A stretch of DNA of 32,921 bases, taken from A37T11 sp964546645 (GTDB lineage Bacteria; Bacteroidota; Bacteroidia; Sphingobacteriales; Sphingobacteriaceae). Of the stretch, positions 7,848 to 16,497 are shown one piece after another. How positions within the stretch are numbered: position 1 is the stretch's first letter; every line of letters starts with the position of its first letter. The position numbers were made by a program, and so were the translations under genes. The notes below the pieces were generated by a model. The model was not told the DNA's origin and searched no databases. It saw only the letters and a list, made by a program, of their open reading frames with translations. The stretch is taken from the NCBI GenBank assembly GCA_964546645.1, contig CAZJKM010000025.1, forward strand, positions 1-32,921, in the 5' to 3' direction.

Positions 7848-10550
7848 TTATTTCACCTCCATATACGATACCGACCGGGCCATCCGGCCTGTTGCATCAA
7901 TGCCTTCCACGAGGATCCGGTACCTGCCCGGCTCACTGGCGGTATAATATTCCAGAGAGGCTTCCCCGTTCTCATCAGTGGTGACGTCCGGTTTCCAGAG
8001 GATGGTGCTGCGCAGGTCGCGTATGCCTGCTTGTTCCTGCGGGGCACTGTAATCCGGTGCGTAATACTGCCGTACGGCGTAGAAACCCTGCGGACTGTGT
8101 GTCACAATGCCCGGCACAAACATATCCCGGCTGTAGCCATCGGGGCCACTTTTGGTGGTGATCACTATGACACCTGCATCTCCGCTCATTCCGTACATAG
8201 CCGTGTAGCCGACACTCCGTAATACTTCGATGGTTTGCACGTCAACCGGAGAGATCATGGAGAGGTCGGCCACTTCCATACCATCCATAAGGACTTTCAT
8301 CGGGGTTCTCCCTGATGAGCGGGTGGAATACGGAACGCGGTTCTTGAAGATGACACCCGTCAGGCGCCCCTGCAGGCAGACCTCCAGTGAGGGACATGAC
8401 TGAAGGTCTTTTGTGGTGAGGATCTGGTCGGCATTGCCCGGCCCGTTGAGGTTGGCCGACTGTTCAACCAGGCGCACCGGCGGCTTCCTGGCGGTTACGG
8501 TAACCTCATCCAGCATGATACCCTGATCCAGCATACCGTGTTTCTGCAGTTCCGCAAACCGACGCTCGCTGCTTTTCAGGTAATCGGCCATCGATTGGCT
8601 GAGATCCACCGCCACTTCAGGGGCATTTTTGTTGTTTCCGACGGGCAGTTGTGGCATTTCATTCATGCGGATGTAGCCACGCTGTTTCCCTTTTTCATCC
8701 TGGGCCTGTACTACAAACTTTGTGCTGTCGTTAAAGATCAGCCGGTCGAAATTAAACCGGCCTTCCGCATCAGAGAGCGTATCGAGTGCAGAAGAGATGT
8801 CCGTAGTGGAGAAGATGGAAACGGTGGAGTTCGCAGCCGGCTTACCGGTTTGGGTCGTAACGGTGCCGCTGACACTCAGAGACCGCTCCGGCTGGTAGCT
8901 GATTTGCGGTGTCTTACCGCTTATCAGGTCACCCCAGACAATCTTCCGCCATCCCTGGGTCAGCATCAGGTTGTCCAGTTGCTGGCGTTTTTGATCATTC
9001 AGGCCGAGGAAGTAGTACCCGGGTGTTTCGATGTATCCTTTCAGCTCCGTACTCAGCAGCAGGCCTGAAAGGATGTTGCTTTCTGTACTGTCATTGACCG
9101 GCAATTTGCCCAGGTCAGTAACGACCACGGAGAAGCTGCCGATCCGGAGGGAGTCGCCGGCTGCACCCGTAGCAAGCTTCATGGTTACCTTTTCACGGGG
9201 CTGGTAGGCTTCTTTGTCAGTTGATATGACCACCGGCAGGGTATCCCGTTGATTCAGGTTAAAGATGAGACGTTCTGCCACCGGCTTCATCTGTTCATCC
9301 ATCAGCGTCAGCTGGATCACGCCGGAGGGTAACATCCTCCTGTCAATATTGATAATGGCTTCCGGCTTTGCCTGCTTCACCCTGGCAGCATAGAATACCT
9401 GGCCGTTCTTCTGGGCAATCACGGAGAGTACCTGGCCGTTGGCCTGCGCCGGTGTGGTGGCCGCTTTCAGGAAGACGGTTTTCTCAGCGGAATTATTCAC
9501 GGATAAGACATATCCTTCGGTACTGATGGGAGGTAATTCCGTTTCTGTCGTGCTGCCGTCTGCAAACGTGACGTGCGCGGTGTATGTCTTCCCGGCTTCC
9601 GGCAGCAGCAGCAGCTGGCCCATTCCGGCGTAATCGGTATGGAAATCAGTAATCCGCTGTCCGCTGTTGTCTGTCAGGTAGCCGTGAGCCGCTATCCCTT
9701 TTCCGTCAGGCTGCAGGGCCTTGAAGCCGACTTTTACAGCTGTACCGGCCAGCAGGCTTCCGCTTTCCGGAAAAAACTGAATAGCTTTTTTGGGTCCCAT
9801 CTGTTTAATTGCGACAGTTTTCGAAACTACATGCTGGTTAGTCAGCTGTATGTTTAACCGGATGAGACCGGTTGCAGTGCTGGCAGCCTTTTTCCCGGAG
9901 AAGCTGATCTGCAGTTTTCCGTCCGGCCCTGTTCGTGCTTTCCCCCGTGTTACCCGTTCCGCTTCCAGTTCTACCGTATACGTTACTTCCCGGCCAACCA
10001 CCGGTTGTCCGTTCAGGTCGGTAACCAGGATAGCTGCCTCGGTTTTATTTTCCCGGGGATCAGTACTATAGGTAAAATCAGTGTAGGTAAGGAGTTTGTC
10101 GGTCAGCGCATTGCCAACCGGTATGGTTTTATGGAAGAAAAGGTCCTCGTCAAAGTTTCGCATCCAGGCGGTATAGGCACGGATGCGGTAATTCCCCTCA
10201 CTAAGGCTATCCGCCAACTGGAAATCCCCCATGCTGAGGCCGAACAGGACCGGTAGCCGGAGTGACCGCACCAACCGGTTGTCGGGGCTGATCAGGTCTA
10301 CGTATACAATGCCGCTTAAGGCCGAAAGCAGGTGTTGCTGCCCGACGGTGATATATGCTTTGAACCAGATGTCGTCGCCCACAGAATAATACGGTTTATC
10401 CAGGTGGAGGTACACTTTTTCCTGCGGATAGGTTTCATCGTAGGTAGCGAGCTTGTGCAATACGTCCTGCAGGCCGTTATCGGAAGCTGACTGGGCATGA
10501 CTGGCTACTGCGATAGCCAGGGAGAGGATAAATAGGGATAGTGTCTTCAT
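7848..10550 (-). CDS. MG2 / TonB-plug domain exported protein
   Basis: A 900-residue protein with a signal peptide (MKTLSLFILSLAIAVASHAQ). It begins with an alpha-2-macroglobulin-like MG2 domain (EKVYLHLDKPYYSVGDDIWF, about residues 44-63) and continues through further beta-sandwich regions. A carboxypeptidase-regulatory-like segment lies at about 555-630, and a TonB-receptor plug-like domain at about 705-805 (QGRLTGVIF ... VLMDGMEVADL ... VIVITTKSG). A final beta domain follows. It lacks the C-terminal 22-strand barrel of a true TonB-dependent receptor, which is normal for this Bacteroidota family. The role is not established; binding or assembly at the outer membrane is an inference. Its 3' end abuts the heptad repeat array. 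Four 11-base tandem repeats lie about 200 bases upstream of its start. Confidence 0.85.
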   Translation of the reverse strand: MKTLSLFILSLAIAVASHAQSASDNGLQDVLHKLATYDETYPQEKVYLHLDKPYYSVGDDIWFKAYITVGQQHLLSALSGIVYVDLISPDNRLVRSLRLPVLFGLSMGDFQLADSLSEGNYRIRAYTAWMRNFDEDLFFHKTIPVGNALTDKLLTYTDFTYSTDPRENKTEAAILVTDLNGQPVVGREVTYTVELEAERVTRGKARTGPDGKLQISFSGKKAASTATGLIRLNIQLTNQHVVSKTVAIKQMGPKKAIQFFPESGSLLAGTAVKVGFKALQPDGKGIAAHGYLTDNSGQRITDFHTDYAGMGQLLLLPEAGKTYTAHVTFADGSTTETELPPISTEGYVLSVNNSAEKTVFLKAATTPAQANGQVLSVIAQKNGQVFYAARVKQAKPEAIINIDRRMLPSGVIQLTLMDEQMKPVAERLIFNLNQRDTLPVVISTDKEAYQPREKVTMKLATGAAGDSLRIGSFSVVVTDLGKLPVNDSTESNILSGLLLSTELKGYIETPGYYFLGLNDQKRQQLDNLMLTQGWRKIVWGDLISGKTPQISYQPERSLSVSGTVTTQTGKPAANSTVSIFSTTDISSALDTLSDAEGRFNFDRLIFNDSTKFVVQAQDEKGKQRGYIRMNEMPQLPVGNNKNAPEVAVDLSQSMADYLKSSERRFAELQKHGMLDQGIMLDEVTVTARKPPVRLVEQSANLNGPGNADQILTTKDLQSCPSLEVCLQGRLTGVIFKNRVPYSTRSSGRTPMKVLMDGMEVADLSMISPVDVQTIEVLRSVGYTAMYGMSGDAGVIVITTKSGPDGYSRDMFVPGIVTHSPQGFYAVRQYYAPDYSAPQEQAGIRDLRSTILWKPDVTTDENGEASLEYYTASEPGRYRILVEGIDATGRMARSVSYMEVK

Positions 10551-10969
10551 AATGCGGCCTTTCCATCAGGCAGTCTGGTTTGTTTTAACGTGTTTTTACA
10601 AGGGTACGAAAAAACGTTGGTATATGCAAGATATGCAGCTTACCCCTGATGGTTTCCGAAGCCGGTGTGGTAGGATCCTCCGTTATAAATTAAATACAAT
10701 GAATACATTGAGTAGGCTTGTATCCCGTAGTTAATAGCTGTTTCGGCGCAAATTCTTACTGAATTCTTATTCAATTCTTACTCAATTCTTACGCGTGTCG
10801 GCAGGCACGGTACGGACGCTCATCTTTACAGTCTGTGTAAATCTTCGCCCACGCTTCAGGTTCGTCCGTATCTCCGCCGTATCTCCTTCGGGTGCCGGTC
10901 AGACAAGATACAGACAAACCATAGAGGAAGTCCGGACAAGCTCCGAAAAGGGTGGCAGCCTGTCTTACC
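10551..10969. other. Intergenic region with several 11-bp-period repeats
   Basis: This 419-base gap holds no convincing gene. Besides the four AATTCTTACTC units listed separately, it contains CCGTATCTCCG/CCGTATCTCCT (10866-10887) and CAGACAAGATA/CAGACAAACCA (10900-10921), both direct repeats with a period of 11. It also contains an inverted repeat TTTACA-N5-TGTAAA (10825-10841). The only gene start facing it is that of the MG2 protein on the - strand; the GH43 gene ends at its right edge. No exact TAnnTTTG promoter match was seen on the - strand. Confidence 0.5.
10751..10794. repeat. Four tandem 11-bp repeats (AATTCTTACTC)
   Basis: The units AATTCTTACTG, AATTCTTATTC, AATTCTTACTC and AATTCTTACGC follow each other without gaps. 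Direct repeats at 11-base spacing place each TTCTTA on one face of the helix, as in OmpR/PhoB-type operators. The array is about 200 bases upstream of the MG2 protein start on the - strand. A regulatory role is inferred. Confidence 0.7.
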
Positions 10970-11914
10970 CTATTTTGCCAGCACAGGGGTGAAATAATCA
11001 TTCCCGACCTGCATAACGGTTTGCCGGTTTTTACGTTTGAAGCGAACGGTGCTGATATGCATCAGCCGGGGATGAATTTTCGTTTCGTTTTGGTGTGCAT
11101 GGAAGACGATCCGCAGCTTGCCCGCCTTATCGGTAAACAACGCGCTGTGGCCGACCCCTACCAGGTTCCCCGGTTTCTGAAAGATCGGATTGCCTTCGTA
11201 TTTGGTCCACGGACCGGTCGGGTGACCGGCTGTGGCAAAGCCGATCCCGTAAAACAGACTTTCATAACTGTTGGCCGAGTACGTCAGGAAATAGGTCCCT
11301 TTGTGTTTGATGACAAAGGCCCCCTCATTGACCCGCGGCCATACCGTCTCCCACTCCTGGGACACATGGATACAGGGGCGCATGGTTTCCGGTTTGATGG
11401 TCTGTAAATCGGCTTCCAGCTCCGCTACCCATATATTCAGTCCGTCGTTAAACCGGTCGAAGTACAGGTAGGGTGTACCGTCCGTATCAATAAAGAGCGA
11501 ATTGTCAATGCATTTTTCGTTTTCCAGCATCGGTTTCCGGATCTCCTGTTTAAACGGGCCTAACGGGTTGTCGCTGGTCGCGACGCAGATATGCTCGTTC
11601 GCAGTATAGTACATATAGAACCTGCCGCCAATAGCATACACTTCGGGAGCCCAGAACCATTTGTCGCCCCAGGAGTCATTCTTATGCAGGGCCAGCCGGT
11701 CATCGGCCGGAGCCTTCCAGGTCAGGAGGTCGTCAGAGGTGTAGACCGCAATGCCATCAGCGGGGCCGGTCCCATAGGCATAGTAAGTGCCTTCGTAAAG
11801 CATGATGAACGGGTCAGCCAGCGGAACGGGCTGGCCGGAAAAAAGGGTGGCCGGCCGGTGCAGCAGCGCCAGCAGGATAAAGGCAGTCAGCCGTACGATC
11901 ATTTCCTTCTTCAT
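10970..11914 (-). CDS. Glycoside hydrolase family 43-like protein
   Basis: A 314-residue exported enzyme with a five-bladed-propeller glycosidase signature. With ATG 11914 as start, the expected GH43 catalytic triad is visible: base D34 in LADPFIMLY, pKa-modulating D137 in CIDNSLFIDTDG, and acid E197 in VNEGAFV. WAPEVY (about 88-93) is also typical. A hydrophobic N-terminus (residues 6-20) suggests a signal peptide, and 314 residues fits a single-domain GH43. Members cleave arabinofuranosides or xylosides, but the subfamily cannot be told by eye. It is transcribed away from the large + strand locus and separated from it by about 480 bases, so membership in that locus is uncertain. Confidence 0.88.
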   Translation of the reverse strand: MKKEMIVRLTAFILLALLHRPATLFSGQPVPLADPFIMLYEGTYYAYGTGPADGIAVYTSDDLLTWKAPADDRLALHKNDSWGDKWFWAPEVYAIGGRFYMYYTANEHICVATSDNPLGPFKQEIRKPMLENEKCIDNSLFIDTDGTPYLYFDRFNDGLNIWVAELEADLQTIKPETMRPCIHVSQEWETVWPRVNEGAFVIKHKGTYFLTYSANSYESLFYGIGFATAGHPTGPWTKYEGNPIFQKPGNLVGVGHSALFTDKAGKLRIVFHAHQNETKIHPRLMHISTVRFKRKNRQTVMQVGNDYFTPVLAK

Positions 11915-12125
11915 AACGCACAAAAAAACGACAAAAAATATGGGAGCCGGATACGATTTTGATTCAAAAGTTCCTCATTTTGTCTCGTTCCGGCTGGTTT
12001 GATAACATGGCTATACCACGGTTCAGTAAACACTATCTCAGATTTGTTACCTGAAAAAGGGAACCGGTGACACAGCGCCATGGAGCGCATTTTCAGGATA
12101 CCGGGCGGACGGTAGGGGTTTGATA

Positions 12126-12142
12126 TTTTTGCGTTTTTAAAA
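12126..12142. repeat. 17-bp direct repeat, copy 1 of 2
   Basis: TTTTTGCGTTTTTAAAA occurs here and, identical, at 12349-12365, 223 bases apart and both upstream of the first DegT gene. A related string with a two-base insertion (TTTTTGTGCGTTTTTA) is in the leader of the second DegT gene at 19823-19838. A shared binding site is possible, but the sequence is of low complexity. Confidence 0.5.
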
Positions 12143-12348
12143 AGTTTTTTTGCGTTTTCATGGTTTTGTGTTTAATATTGCATGATGGTCTGGTCTGTCA
12201 GTTGCCATGAGGTTGTCCGGGATGGTGAAAAGAGGGTTTCTTTGAATACAACTTGTTGAGTGAGACAAAAATAATCGGATGTTTACAAGTCAGGCCGGGA
12301 TCGGAAGGGAGGCGTGCACAGGCGGACAACAAGGTGTTACCTACTGTT

Positions 12349-12365
12349 TTTTTGCGTTTTTAAAA
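12349..12365. repeat. 17-bp direct repeat, copy 2 of 2
   Basis: Identical to 12126-12142. This copy overlaps the possible -33 element (TTTG at 12351-12354) of the aminotransferase operon. Confidence 0.5.
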
Positions 12366-12382
12366 TCTCAGCTACTATTTTG
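12351..12382 (+). promoter_or_regulatory. Weak promoter candidate for the first aminotransferase operon
   Basis: TTTG (12351-12354), 21 bases, then TATTTTG (12376-12382). The -7 element is one base shorter than TAnnTTTG, and the predicted leader would be very short because the ATG is at 12397. It is offered as the best candidate, not a firm call. Confidence 0.3.
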
Positions 12383-12396
12383 TAAATTTATTTTAA

Positions 12397-13776
12397 ATGG
12401 GAAAAGATAACATAATGAATTATTCAAGAAGAGAGTTTCTGCGGCAGAGCTCCATTGCAGGGGCCGGTTTGCTGGCCGCCCCAACCATATTGGGTGCTAC
12501 GCCGCTGAAGGACACGGCACCCGCTATTTTGGGCGGTGAACCGATCTGGGCAAATAAGCAGTGGCCGAAATGGCCGCGCTGGAACGCTGCGACGGATGAT
12601 GAACGGCTGCTGCGCGTCGTGCGCAGCGGGGTATGGTCCCGTGCAAAAGTAGTCACTGAGTTTGAAGAAGCCTGGGCTAAGGTAGTGGGTACCAAAAGGT
12701 GCCTGGCCGTGGTGAACGGTACGAATGCACTGATTACCGCGATTTCGCAGTTTGACATCGGTCCGGGCGACGAAGTAATTGTGCCGCCCTATACCTTTAT
12801 CGCCTCTATACAGGCGGTACTGATGAATGGTGCGATGCCGGTATTTGCCGATATTGACCCGGCCACGTTCCAGATCGACCCGAAAGAAATTGAGAAAAAA
12901 ATAACCTCACGGACCAAAGCGATCCTGCCGGTGCATATCATGGGCCTGCCGGTGGATATGGACCCCATCATGGAAATCGCCCGCAAACACAAGCTGATTG
13001 TTATTGAGGACTGCTGCCAGGCGCACATGGCCGTGTATGGCGGTAAAACTGTCGGAAACATCGGTCATGCGGGTTGTTACAGTTTCCAGAATTCCAAAAA
13101 CCTCCCCATCGGGGAAGGTGGAGCCGTGGTGAGTAACGATGAACGTTTTATGGACCGTTGTTTCTCGTACCAGAACCTGGGCATGCCGTATGGTACAGCC
13201 GTGGGTGTGGTATCCGGAGGCAGTGCGATCGTCGGTACCAAGGTGCGGCTGACGGAATACCAGGCCATGATCGGCCTGATCATGCTGGAGCGGTTGGAGG
13301 AAGAAACCAATACACGGCATAACAATGCAGCTTACCTGAACTCATTGGTCAAAAATATTCCCGGTATCGTACCCGTTAAACTGTATGACAAAACCGAGCG
13401 GGGGGCGTATCACCTGTATCCGTTCCGGTTCCAGGAGAAAAATTTTAAGGGATTGAGCAGGGCAGACTTCCTGAAAGCTCTTCGTGCAGAGGGCGTACCC
13501 TGTTCTTCGGGTTATACCTCCCTCACCGGGGCGTCGTACCTGAATGATGCCTTTACTTCACCGGTATTTAAAAATGCCTACAGCGCGGCCGACCTTGACT
13601 TCAAGCGCTATGCCGAAAAGAGCCGCTGCGCCAACAGCGAGCTGCTGTGCGATAAGGAAGCAGTATGGCTGACCCAGAATATGCTGTTGGGGCCGCGGAC
13701 GGATATGGAAGAGATCGCAGGTGCCATCGAACGGATTTATAAAAATGCAGATAAGATTGCAAAAGCAACCAAATAG
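12397..13776 (+). CDS. Tat-exported DegT/DnrJ/EryC1/StrS-type PLP aminotransferase (copy 1)
   Basis: A 459-residue protein of the sugar-aminotransferase (DegT/DnrJ/EryC1/StrS) family behind a twin-arginine signal. SRREFLRQS at about residues 10-18 is followed by a hydrophobic stretch to about 33. The PLP-binding landmarks are intact: GTNAL (108-112), D205 in IEDCCQAH (pyridine nitrogen) and Schiff-base K234 in SFQNSKNLPIGEGG. The C-terminal half carries VRLTEYQA and AEGVPCSSGY. ATG 12415 would place the Tat motif nearer the N-terminus and is an equally good start. Family members transaminate keto-sugars or cyclitols, normally in the cytoplasm; Tat export fits a protein that must fold with PLP first. 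It is the first gene of a six-gene run, and its paralogue is at 19945. The substrate is unknown. Confidence 0.93.
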   Translation: MGKDNIMNYSRREFLRQSSIAGAGLLAAPTILGATPLKDTAPAILGGEPIWANKQWPKWPRWNAATDDERLLRVVRSGVWSRAKVVTEFEEAWAKVVGTKRCLAVVNGTNALITAISQFDIGPGDEVIVPPYTFIASIQAVLMNGAMPVFADIDPATFQIDPKEIEKKITSRTKAILPVHIMGLPVDMDPIMEIARKHKLIVIEDCCQAHMAVYGGKTVGNIGHAGCYSFQNSKNLPIGEGGAVVSNDERFMDRCFSYQNLGMPYGTAVGVVSGGSAIVGTKVRLTEYQAMIGLIMLERLEEETNTRHNNAAYLNSLVKNIPGIVPVKLYDKTERGAYHLYPFRFQEKNFKGLSRADFLKALRAEGVPCSSGYTSLTGASYLNDAFTSPVFKNAYSAADLDFKRYAEKSRCANSELLCDKEAVWLTQNMLLGPRTDMEEIAGAIERIYKNADKIAKATK

Positions 13777-13783
13777 ATCCGGT

Positions 13784-15187
13784 ATGATAAACGACAAAGG
13801 AAGAAGTGTTTTCCTGGCCGGCGCCTGGCTGACCATTGTATGGTGCTGCCTGGTCTGGTTGCCGGCTTCAGGAGAGGGGCTGCAAAAGCGGGCTGCCGGA
13901 AAATGGAAAGCCGGTGTGGCTACGGCGGATATCACGCCGGGAGAATACATCTGGATGGCGGGTTATGCGTCCCGGAAAACGCCGGCACAGGGAAAGATGC
14001 ACCCTCTCTGGGTAAAAGCAGTGGTACTGGAAGACAGCACCGGTTACCGGTCTGTGTGGGTCTCGTCAGACCTGCTGGGCTTTCCGAGGGCGATGTCAGA
14101 CCGTATCAAAGCGGAACTCGGCAAAGAATTAGGGATCAATAAAGGGCAGATCGTCCTGAACAGCTCACATACCCATAGCGGCCCGGTACTGGCGGATGCC
14201 CTGCAGGATATTTACCCCATGCCGGCCGGGGAACAGGAAAAAATTAACCGGTATACCGACTGGCTGGAAAAGAAAGTGATCAGCACCGTCCTGAAGGCGG
14301 CATCCAAAATGGAAGCCGTTTCGCTGCAGGCCGGCAGTGGCGTGACCCGTTTCCAGGTGAACCGGCGGGAAAATCCGGTCGCAACCCTCCAAACGGTCAC
14401 CGAACTGAAGGGGCCCGCTGACCACGCCGTTTCCGTGATCACGGCAAGACGTGCGAACGGCAAGGTCAAGGCGCTGCTGTTCAGCTATGCCTGCCACCCG
14501 ACAGTGCTGGATGGCCTGGAATGGTCAGGTGATTATCCGGGTGTGGCGCAGATTGAACTGGAGAAATTGTATCCGGGCGCCGTGGCGCTGTTCTTTCAGG
14601 GGGCCGCCGGCGATCAGAATCCGCTTCCCAGAAGGACAAAACCCCTTGCTGTACAGTATGGAAAAGAGTTGGCAGCTGCGGTTGAACGGGTCGTGCAGGA
14701 CGACGGTATGAAGGAATTATCACCCGTACAGCGCACCGCTTATAAAGAAGTAAACCTTCGCTTTTCACGGACTCCCACCATGGCGGACCTGGACGAGATG
14801 ATCCGGAAGGATGGCGACAGGACCTATTTTTCCCGCTGGGCGCATCGCCTGAAAAAGCAGCTGGAAGCCGGTGAAAAGTTGCCGGTTGACTATCCCTATC
14901 CGGTGCAGGCCATGACACTGGGCGGACAGCTGGTCGTCAGCCTGGCGGGCGAAGTGGTGATCGAGTACGCGATCGGTGTGAAGCAGCGGTTCGGAACGGA
15001 CACCTTTGTGCTGGCCTACAGCAACGATGTAATGGGTTATATTCCTTCCGTGAAGGTCTTGACAGAAGGTGCTTATGAGGGTGATACCTCACAAATGGTA
15101 TACGGGCTGCCCTCCAAATGGGATCCCGCTATTGAGAAAATGATTTATGACGCCTGCCGGTCGGTGGTGCAGGAACTTACAAAATAA
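13784..15187 (+). CDS. Neutral/alkaline ceramidase-family hydrolase (copy 1)
   Basis: A 467-residue exported protein with a hydrophobic N-terminus (about residues 9-29). ATG 13784 is chosen because it lies 8 bases after the previous stop and directly precedes the signal sequence. It has the ceramidase-family opening (AGVATADITPG ... GY), the zinc-binding SHTHSGP (128-134), CHP (237-239), GEVVIEYA (supplying Glu) and YSNDVMGY (supplying Tyr). At the nucleophile loop it reads GDQNP (276-280), where bacterial neutral ceramidases have GDVSPN. Asn therefore replaces the catalytic Ser. The fold and metal site look intact, but ceramide cleavage by the known Ser mechanism is unlikely. An amidase or esterase on another substrate, or a non-catalytic role, is possible. 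Its partner domain recurs in the gene at 22192. Confidence 0.85.
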   Translation: MINDKGRSVFLAGAWLTIVWCCLVWLPASGEGLQKRAAGKWKAGVATADITPGEYIWMAGYASRKTPAQGKMHPLWVKAVVLEDSTGYRSVWVSSDLLGFPRAMSDRIKAELGKELGINKGQIVLNSSHTHSGPVLADALQDIYPMPAGEQEKINRYTDWLEKKVISTVLKAASKMEAVSLQAGSGVTRFQVNRRENPVATLQTVTELKGPADHAVSVITARRANGKVKALLFSYACHPTVLDGLEWSGDYPGVAQIELEKLYPGAVALFFQGAAGDQNPLPRRTKPLAVQYGKELAAAVERVVQDDGMKELSPVQRTAYKEVNLRFSRTPTMADLDEMIRKDGDRTYFSRWAHRLKKQLEAGEKLPVDYPYPVQAMTLGGQLVVSLAGEVVIEYAIGVKQRFGTDTFVLAYSNDVMGYIPSVKVLTEGAYEGDTSQMVYGLPSKWDPAIEKMIYDACRSVVQELTK

Positions 15188-15194
15188 CAGGAAA

Positions 15195-16475
15195 TTGGAA
15201 AAGAAATTAATTGCAAAACGTTACTATTCAGGTTTTGAGCTGGCTCATGATACGTATAATGCCATATCGGTAGCGAGCGACGGGAAAGTATATTATGTGT
15301 TGTCGTCCGAGTCGTATGATATTGCCGGACAGATATATGTGTATGATCCGGTAACGGATAAAACGTCCCTGGTGGCCGATCTGGACGAGATATGCGGGCA
15401 AAAAGGGAGTAAGGCCATCCCACAGGGAAAAAGTCACGTCCGGTTCTATGAGCACGGCGGTAAATTGTATTTTTCCACCCACGTCGGTGTATATGAACTG
15501 GTAGACGGAGTGGATCGCGCACATGCGGTGCCGCCGGCCGGCTACACGGCTTATCCGGGCGGACATATTCTGACGTATGACCTGGCGACCGGAAAATTTG
15601 AAGACCTGGCCATCGTCCCTGAAGGGCAAGGTTCCCTGGCAATGACCCTCGACGGTGAGCGCGGACATATTTACGGCACTTCCTGGCCGCTGGGCTATTT
15701 CTACCATTTCAATATCCGAACGGGTGAAATGCGGAATGTGCAGCTGACCTGCGGGCGCGGCGAAGGCGGTACGGTGGGCGACGATTACCGGGTGATCTGC
15801 CGCTCGCTGCTGGTGGATCCGACGGACGGGACGGTCTATTTATCCACTGCGGAAGGAGATATCCTGTCCTACCGTCCGGGAGATGCCGCGCTGACCAAAC
15901 TGGAAGGTGTCGACCTGCGGATTGATTATTTCGGAAAGTACGATTCCACCCGGCCAGGCAGTATGGGGTATAACTGGCGGAAGATCTTCTGGTATGCCCC
16001 GGAAGGGGTGGCCTATGGCGTGCACGGAAACTCCGGGTACCTGTTCCGTTTCGACCCCCGGAAACGCTCCATTGAGCTGGTGCGTCGTATCACCTCCGAG
16101 CCGTCGCAGAAAAGCGGTATGTTTGACCAGTTCAGCTACGGATACCTGGGCTTCCAGCTGGGAAAGGACGGTGAGACGATCTATTACCTGACGGGCGGAC
16201 CGATCTATGAAAACGGGAAGCGACTGAAAGGGCTGGAAGAAATCGGCAAAGGGGCCGCAAAGGGCCTCGAAAACCTGCATGTGGTTACCTACCATATACC
16301 AACCGGCACGTATACGGATCACGGCCCTGTCTTTTATGAAGACGGCGGCCGGCCGACTTATGTGAATTCGGTGGCAGTGGGGCACGACGGCTCCCTGTAC
16401 TCGCTCGCCCGTTTTGAACACGACGGACATGAAGTGGAAGATCTGATTAAAATACCAAACCCTTTTGATAAATAA
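15195..16475 (+). CDS. Beta-propeller protein of unknown function
   Basis: A protein of about 427 residues made of repeated four-strand blades (for example GKVYYVLSS, GKLYFSTHVGVYEL, GHIYGTSW, GTVYLSTAEGDIL, DGSLYSLARF), which fits a seven-bladed propeller. No catalytic motif is recognised. The start is unclear. The only in-frame ATG (15147) lies 41 bases inside the upstream gene, while TTG 15195 follows the upstream stop by 8 bases and has AGGA just before it; TTG is preferred. Neither start gives a signal peptide, which is odd beside exported partners. The protein may be cytoplasmic, or its true start may be misjudged. It is followed after 22 bases by the dehydrogenase-like lipoprotein. Confidence 0.75.
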   Translation: MEKKLIAKRYYSGFELAHDTYNAISVASDGKVYYVLSSESYDIAGQIYVYDPVTDKTSLVADLDEICGQKGSKAIPQGKSHVRFYEHGGKLYFSTHVGVYELVDGVDRAHAVPPAGYTAYPGGHILTYDLATGKFEDLAIVPEGQGSLAMTLDGERGHIYGTSWPLGYFYHFNIRTGEMRNVQLTCGRGEGGTVGDDYRVICRSLLVDPTDGTVYLSTAEGDILSYRPGDAALTKLEGVDLRIDYFGKYDSTRPGSMGYNWRKIFWYAPEGVAYGVHGNSGYLFRFDPRKRSIELVRRITSEPSQKSGMFDQFSYGYLGFQLGKDGETIYYLTGGPIYENGKRLKGLEEIGKGAAKGLENLHVVTYHIPTGTYTDHGPVFYEDGGRPTYVNSVAVGHDGSLYSLARFEHDGHEVEDLIKIPNPFDK

Positions 16476-16497
16476 ATTAACGGAAGCATATTAAAAA

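Larger units (their letters stand above)
11915..12396. other. Divergent regulatory region between GH43 and the aminotransferase operon
   Basis: No gene is supported in this 482-base gap between divergently transcribed genes. It contains an exact 17-base repeat TTTTTGCGTTTTTAAAA at 12126-12142 and 12349-12365, and a near copy (TTTTTTTGCGTTTT) at 12145-12158. Two A/T-rich blocks are separated by more GC-rich sequence. It is the natural place for promoters of both flanking units. Confidence 0.5.

Noticed and set aside
12124..12131. TATTTTTG, an exact TAnnTTTG match upstream of the first DegT gene
   Set aside because: No TTTG or TTG stands at the expected -33 distance, and the site is about 265 bases from the start codon; the match comes from a T-run.
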